Below, piece after piece: positions 1-9,792 of a stretch of DNA of 64,000 bases. The stretch lies in NCBI GenBank assembly GCA_013298945.1, contig JAAFJR010000003.1, positions 248,001 to 312,000 on the forward strand, written 5' to 3'. Source of the DNA: Polaromonas sp. Lineage in GTDB: Bacteria > Pseudomonadota > Gammaproteobacteria > Burkholderiales > Burkholderiaceae_C. Under the pieces are notes generated by a model that was not told the DNA's origin, did not search any database, and saw only the letters and a program-made list of their open reading frames with translations. Position numbers and translations under genes: made by a program. Positions within the stretch are counted from its first letter, which is position 1. Each line of letters opens with the position of its first letter.

Positions 1-1
1 C

Positions 2-2146
2 CACTGCTACAAAGAAAAAGCAGCGGTAGATTTCTGTCAAGGTCCTGTTAACGATCAAAACTTTGATCCTGAGTTATGGGCAGAGATAGGCAAACTGCTC
101 AACGGCCCAGTGTTTGATGCTTACTTTAGCGAAAACTGGTCCAAGTTGTTGGCGCTTCCTGCATGCCCTGCGGCAGCGGGTATATCCATCGGTAAAAATA
201 ACGCGACTGGTGAAACTGATGCGCTGGCTATGCGCAATCAAAACGCCGAACAGTGTAAACAAGAACTTCCAAGCTTGGTTTTTGGCGGGAGTGGCAGTTA
301 CAAGGCTGCCGTGCGCGACATGTTACCGCAAAGTCGTGAAGCGTGGGCTGCTGCAGGCGTTCGTGGCGTGCAAGACAAGCCGCCACTTGACCAAGCTCGG
401 CTGTACTTTCGCCGCATCATGACGTCAGCTGCGGTGGTCAGTCGCATCAAAATTAAACAACGCATCGATAATTACGCTCAGCGTGACTCTGAGATCAAGG
501 TATCTGGCGCAACGCTGGCGATGCCAACCACCGTGTTGAATCGTTCTTATGGGCTTTGGGCCAAAACCATCGTGGCTTTTAATGCGAATAAGTGCCCAAA
601 AGATGCCAAAGGCTGGTCGGGCTTCGGCAGCAAAGACAAATTGGACTATGTGTGCCTGAAAGATTTAGCAAACAGTTTGGGGCTTGAAACCGAAGAGAAA
701 CTTGTAAGCCAAGAGTTTGGCGTTATCGTTGCGGAAAACCACATGGTTGAAGGTAACTTTAAAGGGGCTTCGCCGTATGTAAAGGCATCGCAAAAATATT
801 TCCAAGCTGCCAAATCTTTACCCCCTAAAGATGAGAGCGATGCGAATGAGCATTGGAAGGTGGCCAAACCCATCGCCGACGCAGAGTTTGTTAACTTGGC
901 GGCCAACATGTTTCCCAAACATGCAGCGCGCGTTGCTGCCAATAGCGAAAGCCGTAAAAAACAAAATGAAAATTTTGATGCTTTCTTAACAGTGGCCGAG
1001 GTTGAAAGCAAGGATCAAATGACACGTTGCGAAAAAACCAACAAGGCCGAGGCCTGCAAGAGCGATATGGTCAAGCTACTGCAAGACGAGAAGGCGGATA
1101 TGACGGCCATCATCAATGTGGCCTACGTTGGCTTAAAAACAACGACAGAGCCAGTAGAAGATAAGGTCTATGCTGCCACCATCAGCAAGCTGAGTGAGCG
1201 TTTGAAAAAAACGGAAAAACTGTATCTCAGCTCGGCTTTGCTCTACCCAGTGGATATGGGTAAAGGTGATAGCAGGGGTTTAAAAGGTATGACGACTACC
1301 ACCCCAGGTGTATTGCCATATGTGACAGGTGCGATTGACAAAGGTGGCACTGGCGCAATGCCACCCAAAGCAGGTGAGTCGTTAGCGCCTAAAACGGCGG
1401 TCGCCGTCCCGCCGATAAGTACCAGCTCTCCATTTGGCATGCGCGCTGCACCAACGATGGTTTCAAGCAAAAATAGCACACCCGTTGTCACTATCGCACC
1501 TGCGCCAGTTAACAATGTCGTCATAGACAAGAATCCAAACCCCAATATTGGACAAAATGCAGGTGCTGTGTTAGCAGCAGGCACACCTTCACAACCAAAA
1601 CAGGAGAGCGTCGTAGCAATTTCACCTATGAACCCTATCGGTCCTGTCGGTCCTATTGGTGTCGGTCAGCCAGGAACTCCCAAAACTGTGGTGCCCATTA
1701 GCCCAACAACCACTACCAGCCCAATAGGTAACAATCCGACCACAATAGTCAAAGCTGCTGTGCCAAATACACCTAGCTCATTTGCACCAGCCGTTCTCCC
1801 TTTCAACGAAAAACAATACCGCGACAACCGCTCAAAAGAGTTTTTGACACAATGGCTAAACCGTTGCAAAGACAACGATTGCCGACGCGATGTGAGCGCA
1901 TTACTTGCAAAACAGCTCGACGAAGAAGTCGCTCAAATTAAAGCCAGCGTGAATGCGTGGCATGACAAAGCGTTTCAAGAGCGGATCCAGGATATCGTTG
2001 AGAAGCGATATGAGGCGCAATTGAAGGCTGAAATGGCGTCGCCTGCTCCTGCAATTGTTACCCCCCCTGTTATCCCATCTGTACCTGTCAAGGCAGGATC
2101 ACTTACTACGCCGCGCATTACAAATACACCAGCAAATGCGCGCTAA
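2..2146 (+). CDS. Hypothetical protein with Pro/Thr-rich C-terminal region, 5' end outside window
   Basis: The reading frame is open from the first bases of the window through the GTG at 110, so the gene begins upstream and only its C-terminal ~714 codons are seen. The visible part has scattered cysteines, a charged largely helical region, then roughly residues 400-600 of low complexity rich in Pro, Thr, Val and Gly (runs such as PIGPVGPIGVG). A charged helical segment with a CKDNDC motif and a Pro-rich tail follow. I recognise no family. It ends 30 bases before a predicted outer-membrane barrel gene and looks co-transcribed with it, so a cell-surface or periplasmic role is plausible but only inferred. 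Confidence 0.7.
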   Translation, partial: HCYKEKAAVDFCQGPVNDQNFDPELWAEIGKLLNGPVFDAYFSENWSKLLALPACPAAAGISIGKNNATGETDALAMRNQNAEQCKQELPSLVFGGSGSYKAAVRDMLPQSREAWAAAGVRGVQDKPPLDQARLYFRRIMTSAAVVSRIKIKQRIDNYAQRDSEIKVSGATLAMPTTVLNRSYGLWAKTIVAFNANKCPKDAKGWSGFGSKDKLDYVCLKDLANSLGLETEEKLVSQEFGVIVAENHMVEGNFKGASPYVKASQKYFQAAKSLPPKDESDANEHWKVAKPIADAEFVNLAANMFPKHAARVAANSESRKKQNENFDAFLTVAEVESKDQMTRCEKTNKAEACKSDMVKLLQDEKADMTAIINVAYVGLKTTTEPVEDKVYAATISKLSERLKKTEKLYLSSALLYPVDMGKGDSRGLKGMTTTTPGVLPYVTGAIDKGGTGAMPPKAGESLAPKTAVAVPPISTSSPFGMRAAPTMVSSKNSTPVVTIAPAPVNNVVIDKNPNPNIGQNAGAVLAAGTPSQPKQESVVAISPMNPIGPVGPIGVGQPGTPKTVVPISPTTTTSPIGNNPTTIVKAAVPNTPSSFAPAVLPFNEKQYRDNRSKEFLTQWLNRCKDNDCRRDVSALLAKQLDEEVAQIKASVNAWHDKAFQERIQDIVEKRYEAQLKAEMASPAPAIVTPPVIPSVPVKAGSLTTPRITNTPANAR

Positions 2147-2176
2147 TTTTTGCACTTTGCTAACTTTGGAGTTTTT

Positions 2177-3943
2177 ATGACTGAGACTAACCCTAGCCTT
2201 GGCCGCAATCAGCTGCGTTCTCTTCGACATGGTCTCGCACTGACATTAAGCACGATTGCGCTTGTTTGCCCTCAGGTTTTTGCGCAAACTTTAGAGCAAA
2301 TGCCAGCACAGGAAAATGGAAATGCCAATCAGCAGGTTCTGCAAAAATGGCAATCACAAACAGGTCAAACAGGTGCGGTCAATGCGCAAGGACAAGTAGA
2401 GTTTCATGGTGATGCAACTCTTGACGTTTATCGTAGCAGTGTGTCGAACCCTAGTGGAAAAGCAGACTTAACACCCCTCAAAGCAGGTACATTTGAAAAA
2501 ATCGTCTTGCAGGGTGATGTGCGCAGTACTTCTGCTGATGACGATGTAATTTACGCACAGGGTGTGATAACGGGATCTAACGATCGTTCCGTTTTGGCTC
2601 GTTATGCCAATGTTGTAAACAGTGTGCAAATTGGACGAAGTGGTGTGGGTTATCAGCTTTCGTTTGGGGATGTTGTCGCAGCATTTTCGAGTTTAGGCTC
2701 TAATTTGGGCTTGCGCGGCACGATAGGTACAAAAGAGCTAGGGGGTTTGACTGTTACAGGCTTTGCAGGGACTGTGGCAGAAAGCTGGGAGGCTTTGACC
2801 AATCGTGCAGCTTTGGATGGTTTGCAGACCCGTACACGCTATTTACGTGATGTGATCGGTGCAAAGGCTGAATATAAAATTTCTAACGAATTTACGGGTT
2901 TCATGACGCTTCAAAACTACCATGACCGCATGGATTCGGCTGAGTTATCGTCGGGCTCTGCCGCATTAGAGGGACGCATTACCAGTTTAGGTTCGAAATA
3001 TGTGAACGGAAATTTTCAGGCCACTGCAGAGGTAGCCCGCAGTGAAAAAAAAGACCTACTATCCAATGCAAACGTCAGCGGAAATGCACTGGTTCTTGAT
3101 GCGACATATCGTGTTGATTCAGTCGCTTTGCGCGCAGGGCATCATGACCTTGATGCCAACTTTGCATCGTTAGCACAAACAACGACAGCCGGAATACGAG
3201 AGTGGTACGTTGGTGCAGATTGGTCTATCACGCCTCAGCTAACTTATGGGGTAGATGTGCGAGATGCTGTGACGCGTGTGGCAGCCCAAGGCAAAACACC
3301 TAGTAGCCAGTCGTCTTTACAATCATTTACCAACAGAATCAATTACAACGTCTTAACCATGCCGGGCTTTACGTTTTCAGTTTCAGACACACGAAATAAA
3401 GGCAAAGATGCGCTTCTAAACAGCACTTTGAATGACTCTACTCAATTTGTCACGAGCTATGCCAACGCTGATTGGTCTGCGAATGCCTTGGTAGGTATAG
3501 GTCGGGCTAGAAATCCTGCAAATGAAGCTGCTGATAGTAAAAATAAAAATTGGCAAATGACTATAGGAAGAAATTTAAGCAATGCTAATGCTGAAAAGCA
3601 AGCAGACTGGACACTGGGGCTACAGGCGACAGCGGGGCGGCAATTACAAGCACTTATTACAACAAGTTCTGAAACAAGAACCAGCAATATAGGCATCAAT
3701 TTGTCCGGTACATCGCAGAGTTATGGTAATTTGAACTTGGGTTGGCTGCGCCAGCGCAGTACGCAGCCCATTGAAGGCGCAGCAAGCTTAACCACGGATA
3801 CTTTGAATATAGATTGGAGCAAATCGTTTGGCCAGCAGCTGACCATGAAAGCTTACGCTAAAGTCAACCGTCGCAATCATGGTGATTTACTTCTGCAGGT
3901 TGATGAGCGCATCATAGGTGTGCAAGGAGCTTTCAAATGGTAA
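2177..3943 (+). CDS. Predicted outer-membrane beta-barrel protein, secreted
   Basis: About 588 residues. I chose the ATG at 2177 because GGAG lies at 2168-2171; an in-frame TTG at 2150 has no such site. The N-terminus is a signal peptide ending in VFAQ. The rest alternates polar and hydrophobic residues in short amphipathic stretches rich in Gly, Ser, Thr and Asn, and the protein ends in Phe-Lys-Trp, as expected of an outer-membrane barrel with a C-terminal aromatic. No family was recognised with certainty. The stop overlaps the ATG of the next gene (ATGGTAA), suggesting translational coupling. Confidence 0.65.
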   Translation: MTETNPSLGRNQLRSLRHGLALTLSTIALVCPQVFAQTLEQMPAQENGNANQQVLQKWQSQTGQTGAVNAQGQVEFHGDATLDVYRSSVSNPSGKADLTPLKAGTFEKIVLQGDVRSTSADDDVIYAQGVITGSNDRSVLARYANVVNSVQIGRSGVGYQLSFGDVVAAFSSLGSNLGLRGTIGTKELGGLTVTGFAGTVAESWEALTNRAALDGLQTRTRYLRDVIGAKAEYKISNEFTGFMTLQNYHDRMDSAELSSGSAALEGRITSLGSKYVNGNFQATAEVARSEKKDLLSNANVSGNALVLDATYRVDSVALRAGHHDLDANFASLAQTTTAGIREWYVGADWSITPQLTYGVDVRDAVTRVAAQGKTPSSQSSLQSFTNRINYNVLTMPGFTFSVSDTRNKGKDALLNSTLNDSTQFVTSYANADWSANALVGIGRARNPANEAADSKNKNWQMTIGRNLSNANAEKQADWTLGLQATAGRQLQALITTSSETRTSNIGINLSGTSQSYGNLNLGWLRQRSTQPIEGAASLTTDTLNIDWSKSFGQQLTMKAYAKVNRRNHGDLLLQVDERIIGVQGAFKW

Positions 3944-5331
3944 GCATCAAAACATCACTGCGCTGGAAAAACATTATGAAAAAAATTTCTTTTTTGAGTC
4001 TCGCCATCGGATGTTTGAGTGCTGCCTGGCATCCTGTTTGGGCACAAGACTTAGTGAAAGGTACAGAAGTTGCCGCACCTGATAGTGCATCAAAAGGGAG
4101 CTTGAGCGAACAAGGGAATCCTAAAATTTCTACACAATGCATGCCAAATTCATCTGCACAGCAAGCGTTAGATGCGTTGCTGCGTGCGTATGAGCAAGGC
4201 AATATTGGGTTTTTTCAGCAACGTCTAGACCCAGCCATGATCGGCTTTAGCAGTTTTATCAACGATCTCATAACGATGAATAACGCGCAACGCCAAACGC
4301 GTCTGCATGTGCTGGATCGTCAAATGCAATGCGGTCCTGATGTGGCTGTTATTGATTTTGCTTGGGAGAAATACTATTTAGACAACGCTAGTTTTCGTCC
4401 CACTGTTACACGTGGGCGCGGCTCAGTGTTAATTTCGGGACTCGCAGGCGGTGTTTCTGGGCAATGGCGTGTCAGCGGACTGGTTGGGGATACCCCATTT
4501 AAACCAAGCTATTCAGATGGTTCTGTAACTGTAAGTCCAAATATCGTGAGTTACGGTAGCACACCATCTGGATGTGTGGCTGGCTCATCCATCAGTATTG
4601 CCGTGGCATCCTTGGGGGCGACGGCTAATGGCTCTGCCTTAGTAAACGCGCCGCCTGCATGCATGTTTCCAATTGCACCAATCCCAGTAAGTTGTACAGT
4701 CAGTTCCCCCGGTTTTTTCCCACCTACTGTTGGCGTAGCTACACCCAGCTCCATAAGCCCGAGCTGCAGTGCCATTGCTATAGGCTCGCCACTAGGAACA
4801 GGTTTGGCGCCTTTAAGTTACACCTTGACAGGTAGCCAAAACTTCTCAGCAGTTCCTGGCAGCACAGTGACTATTTCAGTGCCGTCGGTGTTGTCAGCCA
4901 CTGGGTCTGCGACGGCAGGGCCAGGCAGTTACACAGTCTCCTCGTCCGCTGCGGTTACATGCACAGTAACTGTTGCAATCTCAGCAAGCGCACCGCCAGC
5001 TGCAGCCGTTTGCACGCCAAGTACATCGTCTGTCAGCGCTTCCATCGAAGTACGGGATGGTGATTTAACTTCTGCCACGGTTCAGGTGCAGGTCTCAGCA
5101 AGTAACGGCGATAGCGAAGCATTCATTCTGCCGAGGGTGTCAGCTGGTATTTATCGCCTTTCTACGCTGCCTATCACGCGTAGCGCAACTCGAGTGCAAG
5201 CTGGTAGCGGCAGAATTGAACTGGTAGGCGCAAGTCCCACTGCTGTGAGTTTGACGATTCGCTATACAGATGCTCAGTCCAGTACAGGTGCGAGTGCTGT
5301 GCGTCAAACGACGATGACGCTGGTGCCTTAA
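3937..5331 (+). CDS. Secreted protein with NTF2/SnoaL-like N-terminal domain and Ser/Thr-rich C-terminus
   Basis: 464 residues from the ATG that overlaps the upstream stop; an alternative ATG at 3976 gives a cleaner signal peptide (MKKISFLSLAIG, cleavage after VWA). Residues ~65-170 (ALDALLRAYEQGN, later VAVIDFAWEKYY) resemble an NTF2/SnoaL-like fold as seen in small secreted accessory proteins. The C-terminal ~280 residues are rich in Ser, Ala, Thr, Val and Pro with paired cysteines and resemble stacked beta-sandwich (Ig-like) segments. Substrate and function are unknown. Position in a run of secreted genes suggests a shared envelope role. Confidence 0.6.
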   Translation: MVSIKTSLRWKNIMKKISFLSLAIGCLSAAWHPVWAQDLVKGTEVAAPDSASKGSLSEQGNPKISTQCMPNSSAQQALDALLRAYEQGNIGFFQQRLDPAMIGFSSFINDLITMNNAQRQTRLHVLDRQMQCGPDVAVIDFAWEKYYLDNASFRPTVTRGRGSVLISGLAGGVSGQWRVSGLVGDTPFKPSYSDGSVTVSPNIVSYGSTPSGCVAGSSISIAVASLGATANGSALVNAPPACMFPIAPIPVSCTVSSPGFFPPTVGVATPSSISPSCSAIAIGSPLGTGLAPLSYTLTGSQNFSAVPGSTVTISVPSVLSATGSATAGPGSYTVSSSAAVTCTVTVAISASAPPAAAVCTPSTSSVSASIEVRDGDLTSATVQVQVSASNGDSEAFILPRVSAGIYRLSTLPITRSATRVQAGSGRIELVGASPTAVSLTIRYTDAQSSTGASAVRQTTMTLVP

Positions 5332-5433
5332 TAATCACTTATATAGGTAATGAAAACGATGAAAATATTAGATACCTTATCTGCGGCTATCGCTTTTAGA
5401 TTGTCTTCCCTTTGCTAGTAATAAGGAGTACGA

Positions 5434-6099
5434 ATGAAAACATCACTTTTTAAGTATTTAACCCAATTCAGTCTAGCCGCAACGCTGTGTTTGGGCGCTG
5501 CTGGGACATGGGCGCTTGAGGATGTGCCTACGCAAGATTTAGCCAATTTCAGTGACCTGCCCACCATCAAACGCTTTGCTGATTCTGCGTTGGTGTGGCG
5601 CGACGAGGTAAGTTATGACGAAGTAGCCTTTCCAGCAGGCAAAGTCAGCTACAGTGGAGAAAGGTTATCGGCCAGCAAATCGGTGAAGCGCGACGGTGCG
5701 CGGAACATGCTGGTTTACATCACGCCCGTAGGCAAGTCGCCACTGGAAGTGCTCCGAAACTACCAAAATGAGTTGAAAGCCAGCGGCTTTAAGAGTCTAT
5801 TCGAATGCGCTGAAACTGCTTGCGGCGAGGCTACAGCCTTGACTGGAGGCAACAATTTCAACTTTGCCAATACATTGTTTAAAGACGCCGCATACAGTAC
5901 TTCGCGAAGCGAGGCACATGTATGTGCTGCCGGTTACCCAATCACAGGCTTTCGCTACACGTTGATGGAAAACGCTAAAACTGGTGAAACCGTGGCTGTC
6001 ATGACTTGGCGCCCGATTGTGAAAGGCTACGCCTTGCCCTGTCCAGATGAAATTGAAAAGCACACCTCAGTGATGGTATTTCATGTTCAAAGCAAGTAG
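5434..6099 (+). CDS. Secreted protein related to the N-terminal domain of some OmpA/DUF4892 proteins
   Basis: 221 residues with a signal peptide ending at about residue 27 (AAGTWA). ATAAGGAG sits just before the ATG. The central part (PVGKSPLEVLRNYQNELKAS, then GFKSLFEC and a nearby second Cys) resembles the N-terminal DUF4892-like domain that precedes OmpA domains in other proteobacteria, from memory of that family; no peptidoglycan-binding OmpA domain follows here. Four cysteines could form disulfides in the periplasm. It is the last gene of the secreted-protein run, after a ~100-base gap. Confidence 0.55.
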   Translation: MKTSLFKYLTQFSLAATLCLGAAGTWALEDVPTQDLANFSDLPTIKRFADSALVWRDEVSYDEVAFPAGKVSYSGERLSASKSVKRDGARNMLVYITPVGKSPLEVLRNYQNELKASGFKSLFECAETACGEATALTGGNNFNFANTLFKDAAYSTSRSEAHVCAAGYPITGFRYTLMENAKTGETVAVMTWRPIVKGYALPCPDEIEKHTSVMVFHVQSK

Positions 6100-6112
6100 T
6101 TTATCAATGAAA

Positions 6113-6164
6113 TAGGCTTTTGCCCTCGTATTTATTGCCTTAACAGCTATTAAATTTATAGTAA
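6113..6164 (-). repeat. Dispersed ~55-bp repeat, copy 1
   Basis: On the minus strand it reads ACTATAAATTTAATAGCTG then TTAAGGCAATAAATACG, matching the other copies in this window. It lies between the convergent ends of the 5434 gene and gshA. Confidence 0.8.
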
Positions 6165-6211
6165 AACGATATCAACTGGGCGGTGCTTTACTCAATTGCT
6201 TAATCTATCGT

Positions 6212-7789
6212 TTACTCAAAATACTTAGCCACATAAGCTTCAAAACTCATGGTGTCCGCTGCTTCTAGCGCCGTCTGTTCAGCCAAAGAATCCGCCACGA
6301 TGGCTTCAAACTCAGCCGCTGTGGCAGCATCCAGCGGGTTGGCTAGCAAGTTGGCATGGTGCTGCTCCGCCATTTTTTTTGCGTATTTGAAGTAGCCGCC
6401 GGTTTCACGCGCTGCCGCTAGCACTTGAGCTGAAGGCGTCAAATTTGGGTTGTCAACGCGCTGGCGCAACGTTGCCATGGTTTTCACATAATTGTCGCCA
6501 CCATAGGCAGCATCCAGCATCTGTGCGAACGATGCCATGTCGTCAAACAACGCGTGTGCAATCGGGCGGAAAGGTTGTTCGCGGTTGTGGACGAGCAAAT
6601 GCAAGTCTGGCTGTCGGCCGCGGTTGACGATGCGGCGCTTGTTTTCGTCGTTCTCTGCTTGCTCGCGGGCAGAAATCGGCGGACTGTCGCGGAACAGGCA
6701 CATCAACAAGAGCACATCGGCAAAGGTGCTTTGCTCAGGCAAGATGCCAATGTCGACCATAGGGTTCAGGTCAAACAAGCGCATTTCGATGTATTCCACA
6801 CCGTAAGTTTGCAAAGCTTTAGCAGGGCGCTCGCCATGTTTACCCACACGTTTGGGGCGAATGCCAGCGTAAAACTCGTTTTCAACCTGCAGCAAGTTGG
6901 CACTGAGCTGCTGCCAGTGGCCATCTGCATGCTTCACGCCCAGCTCGGCGTAAAAAGGGTCAGGGGTGCGAATGGCGGTTTCTAAGGCGCTGGTGTATTC
7001 CAGCAGTGAGTTGAAGCTGACGTGCAGGTTGTCTTGAGCCGTGTTTTGGTAGCCCAAGTCGCTCATACGCAAACTGGTGGCGTAGGGGCCGTAAAAAGTG
7101 CCCGGTACCAAGGTGTCCAAATCGACCTTGCGGCCTTGCAAGAACGATTCGCAAATTGCAGGTGACGCGCCAAAGAGGTAAGGAATCAGCCAGCCGAAGC
7201 GCAAAAAGTTGCGAATCAGGCCGAAATAGCGTTCAGATATGAAATCTTGCAGGCTGAGTTTAGATTGGCATTGCTGGTGCAAATGCTCCCAAAACGCCTG
7301 CGGTAATGACCAGTTGTAGTGCGCCCCAGCGATGGTTTGCATGTGCCGGCCATAGCGCAGCCCCAAGCCTTCGCGGTACACATACTTCATTTTTCCAGAG
7401 TTGGATGTACCGTAATCGGCCAACGGAATGTCAGCCTCTTTGCTCAAAACGCAGGGCATGGAGCCTGCCCACATCACCTGTTTGGCTGGTAATTGTTCCA
7501 ATTTTGCTGCGCTGAAGCGGTGAATCTCACGCAAAAAAGCCAACGGAAATGCAGGGTCGGCTGACGGCGGGGTGATGAATTCAAGCAGCGCTTCCGAGTA
7601 ATCTGTCGTGATCCACGGATGCGTCAATTTAGAACCCAAGGCACTTGGGTGAAAAGTAAGTGCTAACTTACCGCTGGCATCCACCCGCAAACACTCACGC
7701 TCATACCCGCGCTGGATACCGCGCAAGAGCTGGGTTTTCTCCGTTATGGATTGAGCGCTCTCTTTGCCGCAGCAGCTGAAGGTCAACAT
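6212..7789 (-). CDS. gshA: Glutamate-cysteine ligase
   Basis: 525 residues, the usual length of the proteobacterial type. It catalyses ATP-dependent joining of glutamate and cysteine, the first step of glutathione synthesis, in the cytosol. Recognisable features are GYERECLRVD near the N-terminus, SEALLEFITPP, the GAHYNWSLP stretch and EYIEMRLFDLNP. It starts 8 bases after the stop of the FKBP gene, so the two probably form one transcript. The convergent and divergent neighbourhood includes glutathione reductase, giving a small glutathione locus. No Shine-Dalgarno is obvious before the ATG. Confidence 0.95.
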   Translation of the reverse strand: MLTFSCCGKESAQSITEKTQLLRGIQRGYERECLRVDASGKLALTFHPSALGSKLTHPWITTDYSEALLEFITPPSADPAFPLAFLREIHRFSAAKLEQLPAKQVMWAGSMPCVLSKEADIPLADYGTSNSGKMKYVYREGLGLRYGRHMQTIAGAHYNWSLPQAFWEHLHQQCQSKLSLQDFISERYFGLIRNFLRFGWLIPYLFGASPAICESFLQGRKVDLDTLVPGTFYGPYATSLRMSDLGYQNTAQDNLHVSFNSLLEYTSALETAIRTPDPFYAELGVKHADGHWQQLSANLLQVENEFYAGIRPKRVGKHGERPAKALQTYGVEYIEMRLFDLNPMVDIGILPEQSTFADVLLLMCLFRDSPPISAREQAENDENKRRIVNRGRQPDLHLLVHNREQPFRPIAHALFDDMASFAQMLDAAYGGDNYVKTMATLRQRVDNPNLTPSAQVLAAARETGGYFKYAKKMAEQHHANLLANPLDAATAAEFEAIVADSLAEQTALEAADTMSFEAYVAKYFE

Positions 7790-7797
7790 CTTGCGAA

Positions 7798-8253
7798 TTA
7801 TTTACCGTTGATGCCAAGCAGTTCAACTTCAAAATGCAGCGTCGCGTTCGGCGGAATCACGCCACCCGCACCGTTTGCGCCGTAAGCAATGCCTGGTGGG
7901 CAAGTCAACTTGGCTTTGCCGCCAACTTTCATGAGCTGCACACCCTCTGTCCAGCAAGGGATCACGCGGTTCAGTGGGAAATCAATCGGCGCGTTGCGCT
8001 TGTACGAGCTGTCAAATTCTGTACCGTTAGGCAGTGTGCCACGGTAATGCACCTTGACCACATCACTAGGGCTGCCAGGCTGTGCGCCCGTGCCGTCTTT
8101 GAGTGAGCGGTACACCAAGCCACTGGCTTTAACCACGGCACCAGCTTCTTTGGCAGCGGCAGCAGCAGCGTCGGATTGGGCGAATGCAGGTGTAATGGCT
8201 GCGCAAGCGAGCAATGTGGCGGTGCAAATGAGGGATTTGAGTTGAAACGACAT
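7798..8253 (-). CDS. FKBP-type peptidyl-prolyl cis-trans isomerase, exported
   Basis: 151 residues: a signal peptide ending in TPAFAQ, a short Ala-rich linker, then one complete FKBP domain (VKVHYRGTLPNGTEFDSSY, VIPCWTEGVQLMKVGG, PPNATLHFEVELL). It should isomerise X-Pro bonds of proteins in the periplasm. It is the promoter-proximal gene of a probable two-gene transcript with gshA. Confidence 0.92.
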   Translation of the reverse strand: MSFQLKSLICTATLLACAAITPAFAQSDAAAAAAKEAGAVVKASGLVYRSLKDGTGAQPGSPSDVVKVHYRGTLPNGTEFDSSYKRNAPIDFPLNRVIPCWTEGVQLMKVGGKAKLTCPPGIAYGANGAGGVIPPNATLHFEVELLGINGK

Positions 8254-8402
8254 ATGAGTACTTATGGATAAATGGCTACGGAATAAAAGAGTTGGGAAAT
8301 AAAGCTTGCATCAAGCGCACAAACTTACAGATGGTGATTTTGACGCAAAATGCAAGATTACGTCAGAAAGCCCTGCAGAAAACTGAACAGAAAGTAAATT
8401 GT

Positions 8403-9776
8403 ATGAACATTTTTGAATTCGACCTCTTCGTCATCGGCGGCGGCAGTGGTGGCGTGCACGGCAGCTATGGCGAAGATGGTGGTTTGACCGGCGCGGGGCT
8501 GGGCGGCACTTGTGTCAACGTGGGTTGCATCCCCAAAAAACTCTACAGTTACGCCGCACATTTTGCTGAGAGTTTTGAGGAATCGCACGGTTTTGGCTGG
8601 GAGGGCGAAGCCCCCACGCTTAATTGGGAAACACTTAAAACCAACCGCGCCAAAGAAATTAGCCGCTTGAACGGCATCTACGGCAACTTGTTGAGTGGTG
8701 CGGGCGTGACGATGATTTTGCAACACGCCAAGCTGGTCGATGCGCACACGGTGGAAATGGCCGATGGCGCACGCCACACCGCCAAAAACATCCTGATCGC
8801 CACTGGCGGCCACCCCAGCGTGCCGGATATCGCGGGTCGGGAGCTGGTTGTCACTTCCAACGAGATGTTTGACCTCAAAACTTTCCCCAAGCGCCTGCTG
8901 ATCGTGGGGGGCGGTTATATCGCATGCGAATTTGCGTCGATTTTCAATGGTCTAGGCTCGAAAGTAACGCAGTTGTACCGAGGTGAGCAGGTCTTGCGTG
9001 GTTTTGACGACGAAGTGCGGCATTTTGCGGCTGGGGAAATGGTCAAAGCTGGCGTGGATTTGCGCTTGGGCGCCGATGTGGCTGCCATTGAGCGCACGGC
9101 AGACGGTTTGCAGGTGATTTTGGCGGGTGACGCCAAAGAGAAAGTTACCGTTGACACCATTCTTTATGCCACAGGCCGCGTGCCGAATGTAAACGATTTG
9201 GGGCTGGAAGCCTTGCAAGTCAAACAGGGAAAAGACGGTGCTATCGTGGTAAATGCCGACTACCAAACCAGTGTTTCCAGCATTTATGCTTTAGGCGATG
9301 TGACAGCGCGGGTGCAGCTCACGCCCGTGGCGTTGGGCGAGGCTATGGTTTTGGTCGATCATTTGTTTGGCCCGCCAACCGGTAAAACCGCCCGCAGCAT
9401 GAGCTACCAGTTCATCCCCACCGCCGTGTTCACCCACCCCAATATCGGCACCGTGGGTTACTCGGAAGCCGATGCGCGCAAAGAATTTGGAGATGAATCT
9501 GGCGGCAGTATCACCGTCTTCAAAAGCGAATTCAAAGCGCTAAAACACACTTTGAGCGGCAGCACCGAGCGCACTTTCATGAAATTACTGATTGAAACCG
9601 CCACAGACCGTGTGGTCGGCCTACACATGGTCGGCCCCGATGCGGGCGAAATCGTCCAAGGCTTTGCGGTCGCCATGAAAGCCGGTGCGACCAAGGCCAT
9701 GTTTGACAGCACCATCGGCATCCACCCCACAGCGGCGGAGGAGTTTGTGACGATGCGGGAGCCGGCTAAAGGGTGA
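8403..9776 (+). CDS. gor: Glutathione-disulfide reductase with an altered FAD-binding segment
   Basis: 457 residues from ATG 8403, chosen because homologues start just before the VIGGGSGG motif; longer in-frame starts upstream look non-coding. The enzyme reduces glutathione disulfide with NADPH using FAD. The redox pair is present (GGTCVNVGCIPKK, C37 and C42), as are the NADPH fold (LLIVGGGYIACEFA, with LYRGEQVLRGFD typical of NADPH use) and the C-terminal HPTAAEE motif carrying the catalytic His. Odd: residues 19-33 read HGSYGEDGGLTGAGL instead of the usual AARMAA-type helix and are about six residues short; a shifted frame still encodes an AAMAKMVV remnant. Confidence 0.88.
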   Translation: MNIFEFDLFVIGGGSGGVHGSYGEDGGLTGAGLGGTCVNVGCIPKKLYSYAAHFAESFEESHGFGWEGEAPTLNWETLKTNRAKEISRLNGIYGNLLSGAGVTMILQHAKLVDAHTVEMADGARHTAKNILIATGGHPSVPDIAGRELVVTSNEMFDLKTFPKRLLIVGGGYIACEFASIFNGLGSKVTQLYRGEQVLRGFDDEVRHFAAGEMVKAGVDLRLGADVAAIERTADGLQVILAGDAKEKVTVDTILYATGRVPNVNDLGLEALQVKQGKDGAIVVNADYQTSVSSIYALGDVTARVQLTPVALGEAMVLVDHLFGPPTGKTARSMSYQFIPTAVFTHPNIGTVGYSEADARKEFGDESGGSITVFKSEFKALKHTLSGSTERTFMKLLIETATDRVVGLHMVGPDAGEIVQGFAVAMKAGATKAMFDSTIGIHPTAAEEFVTMREPAKG

Positions 9777-9792
9777 GGCTATAAATATAAGA

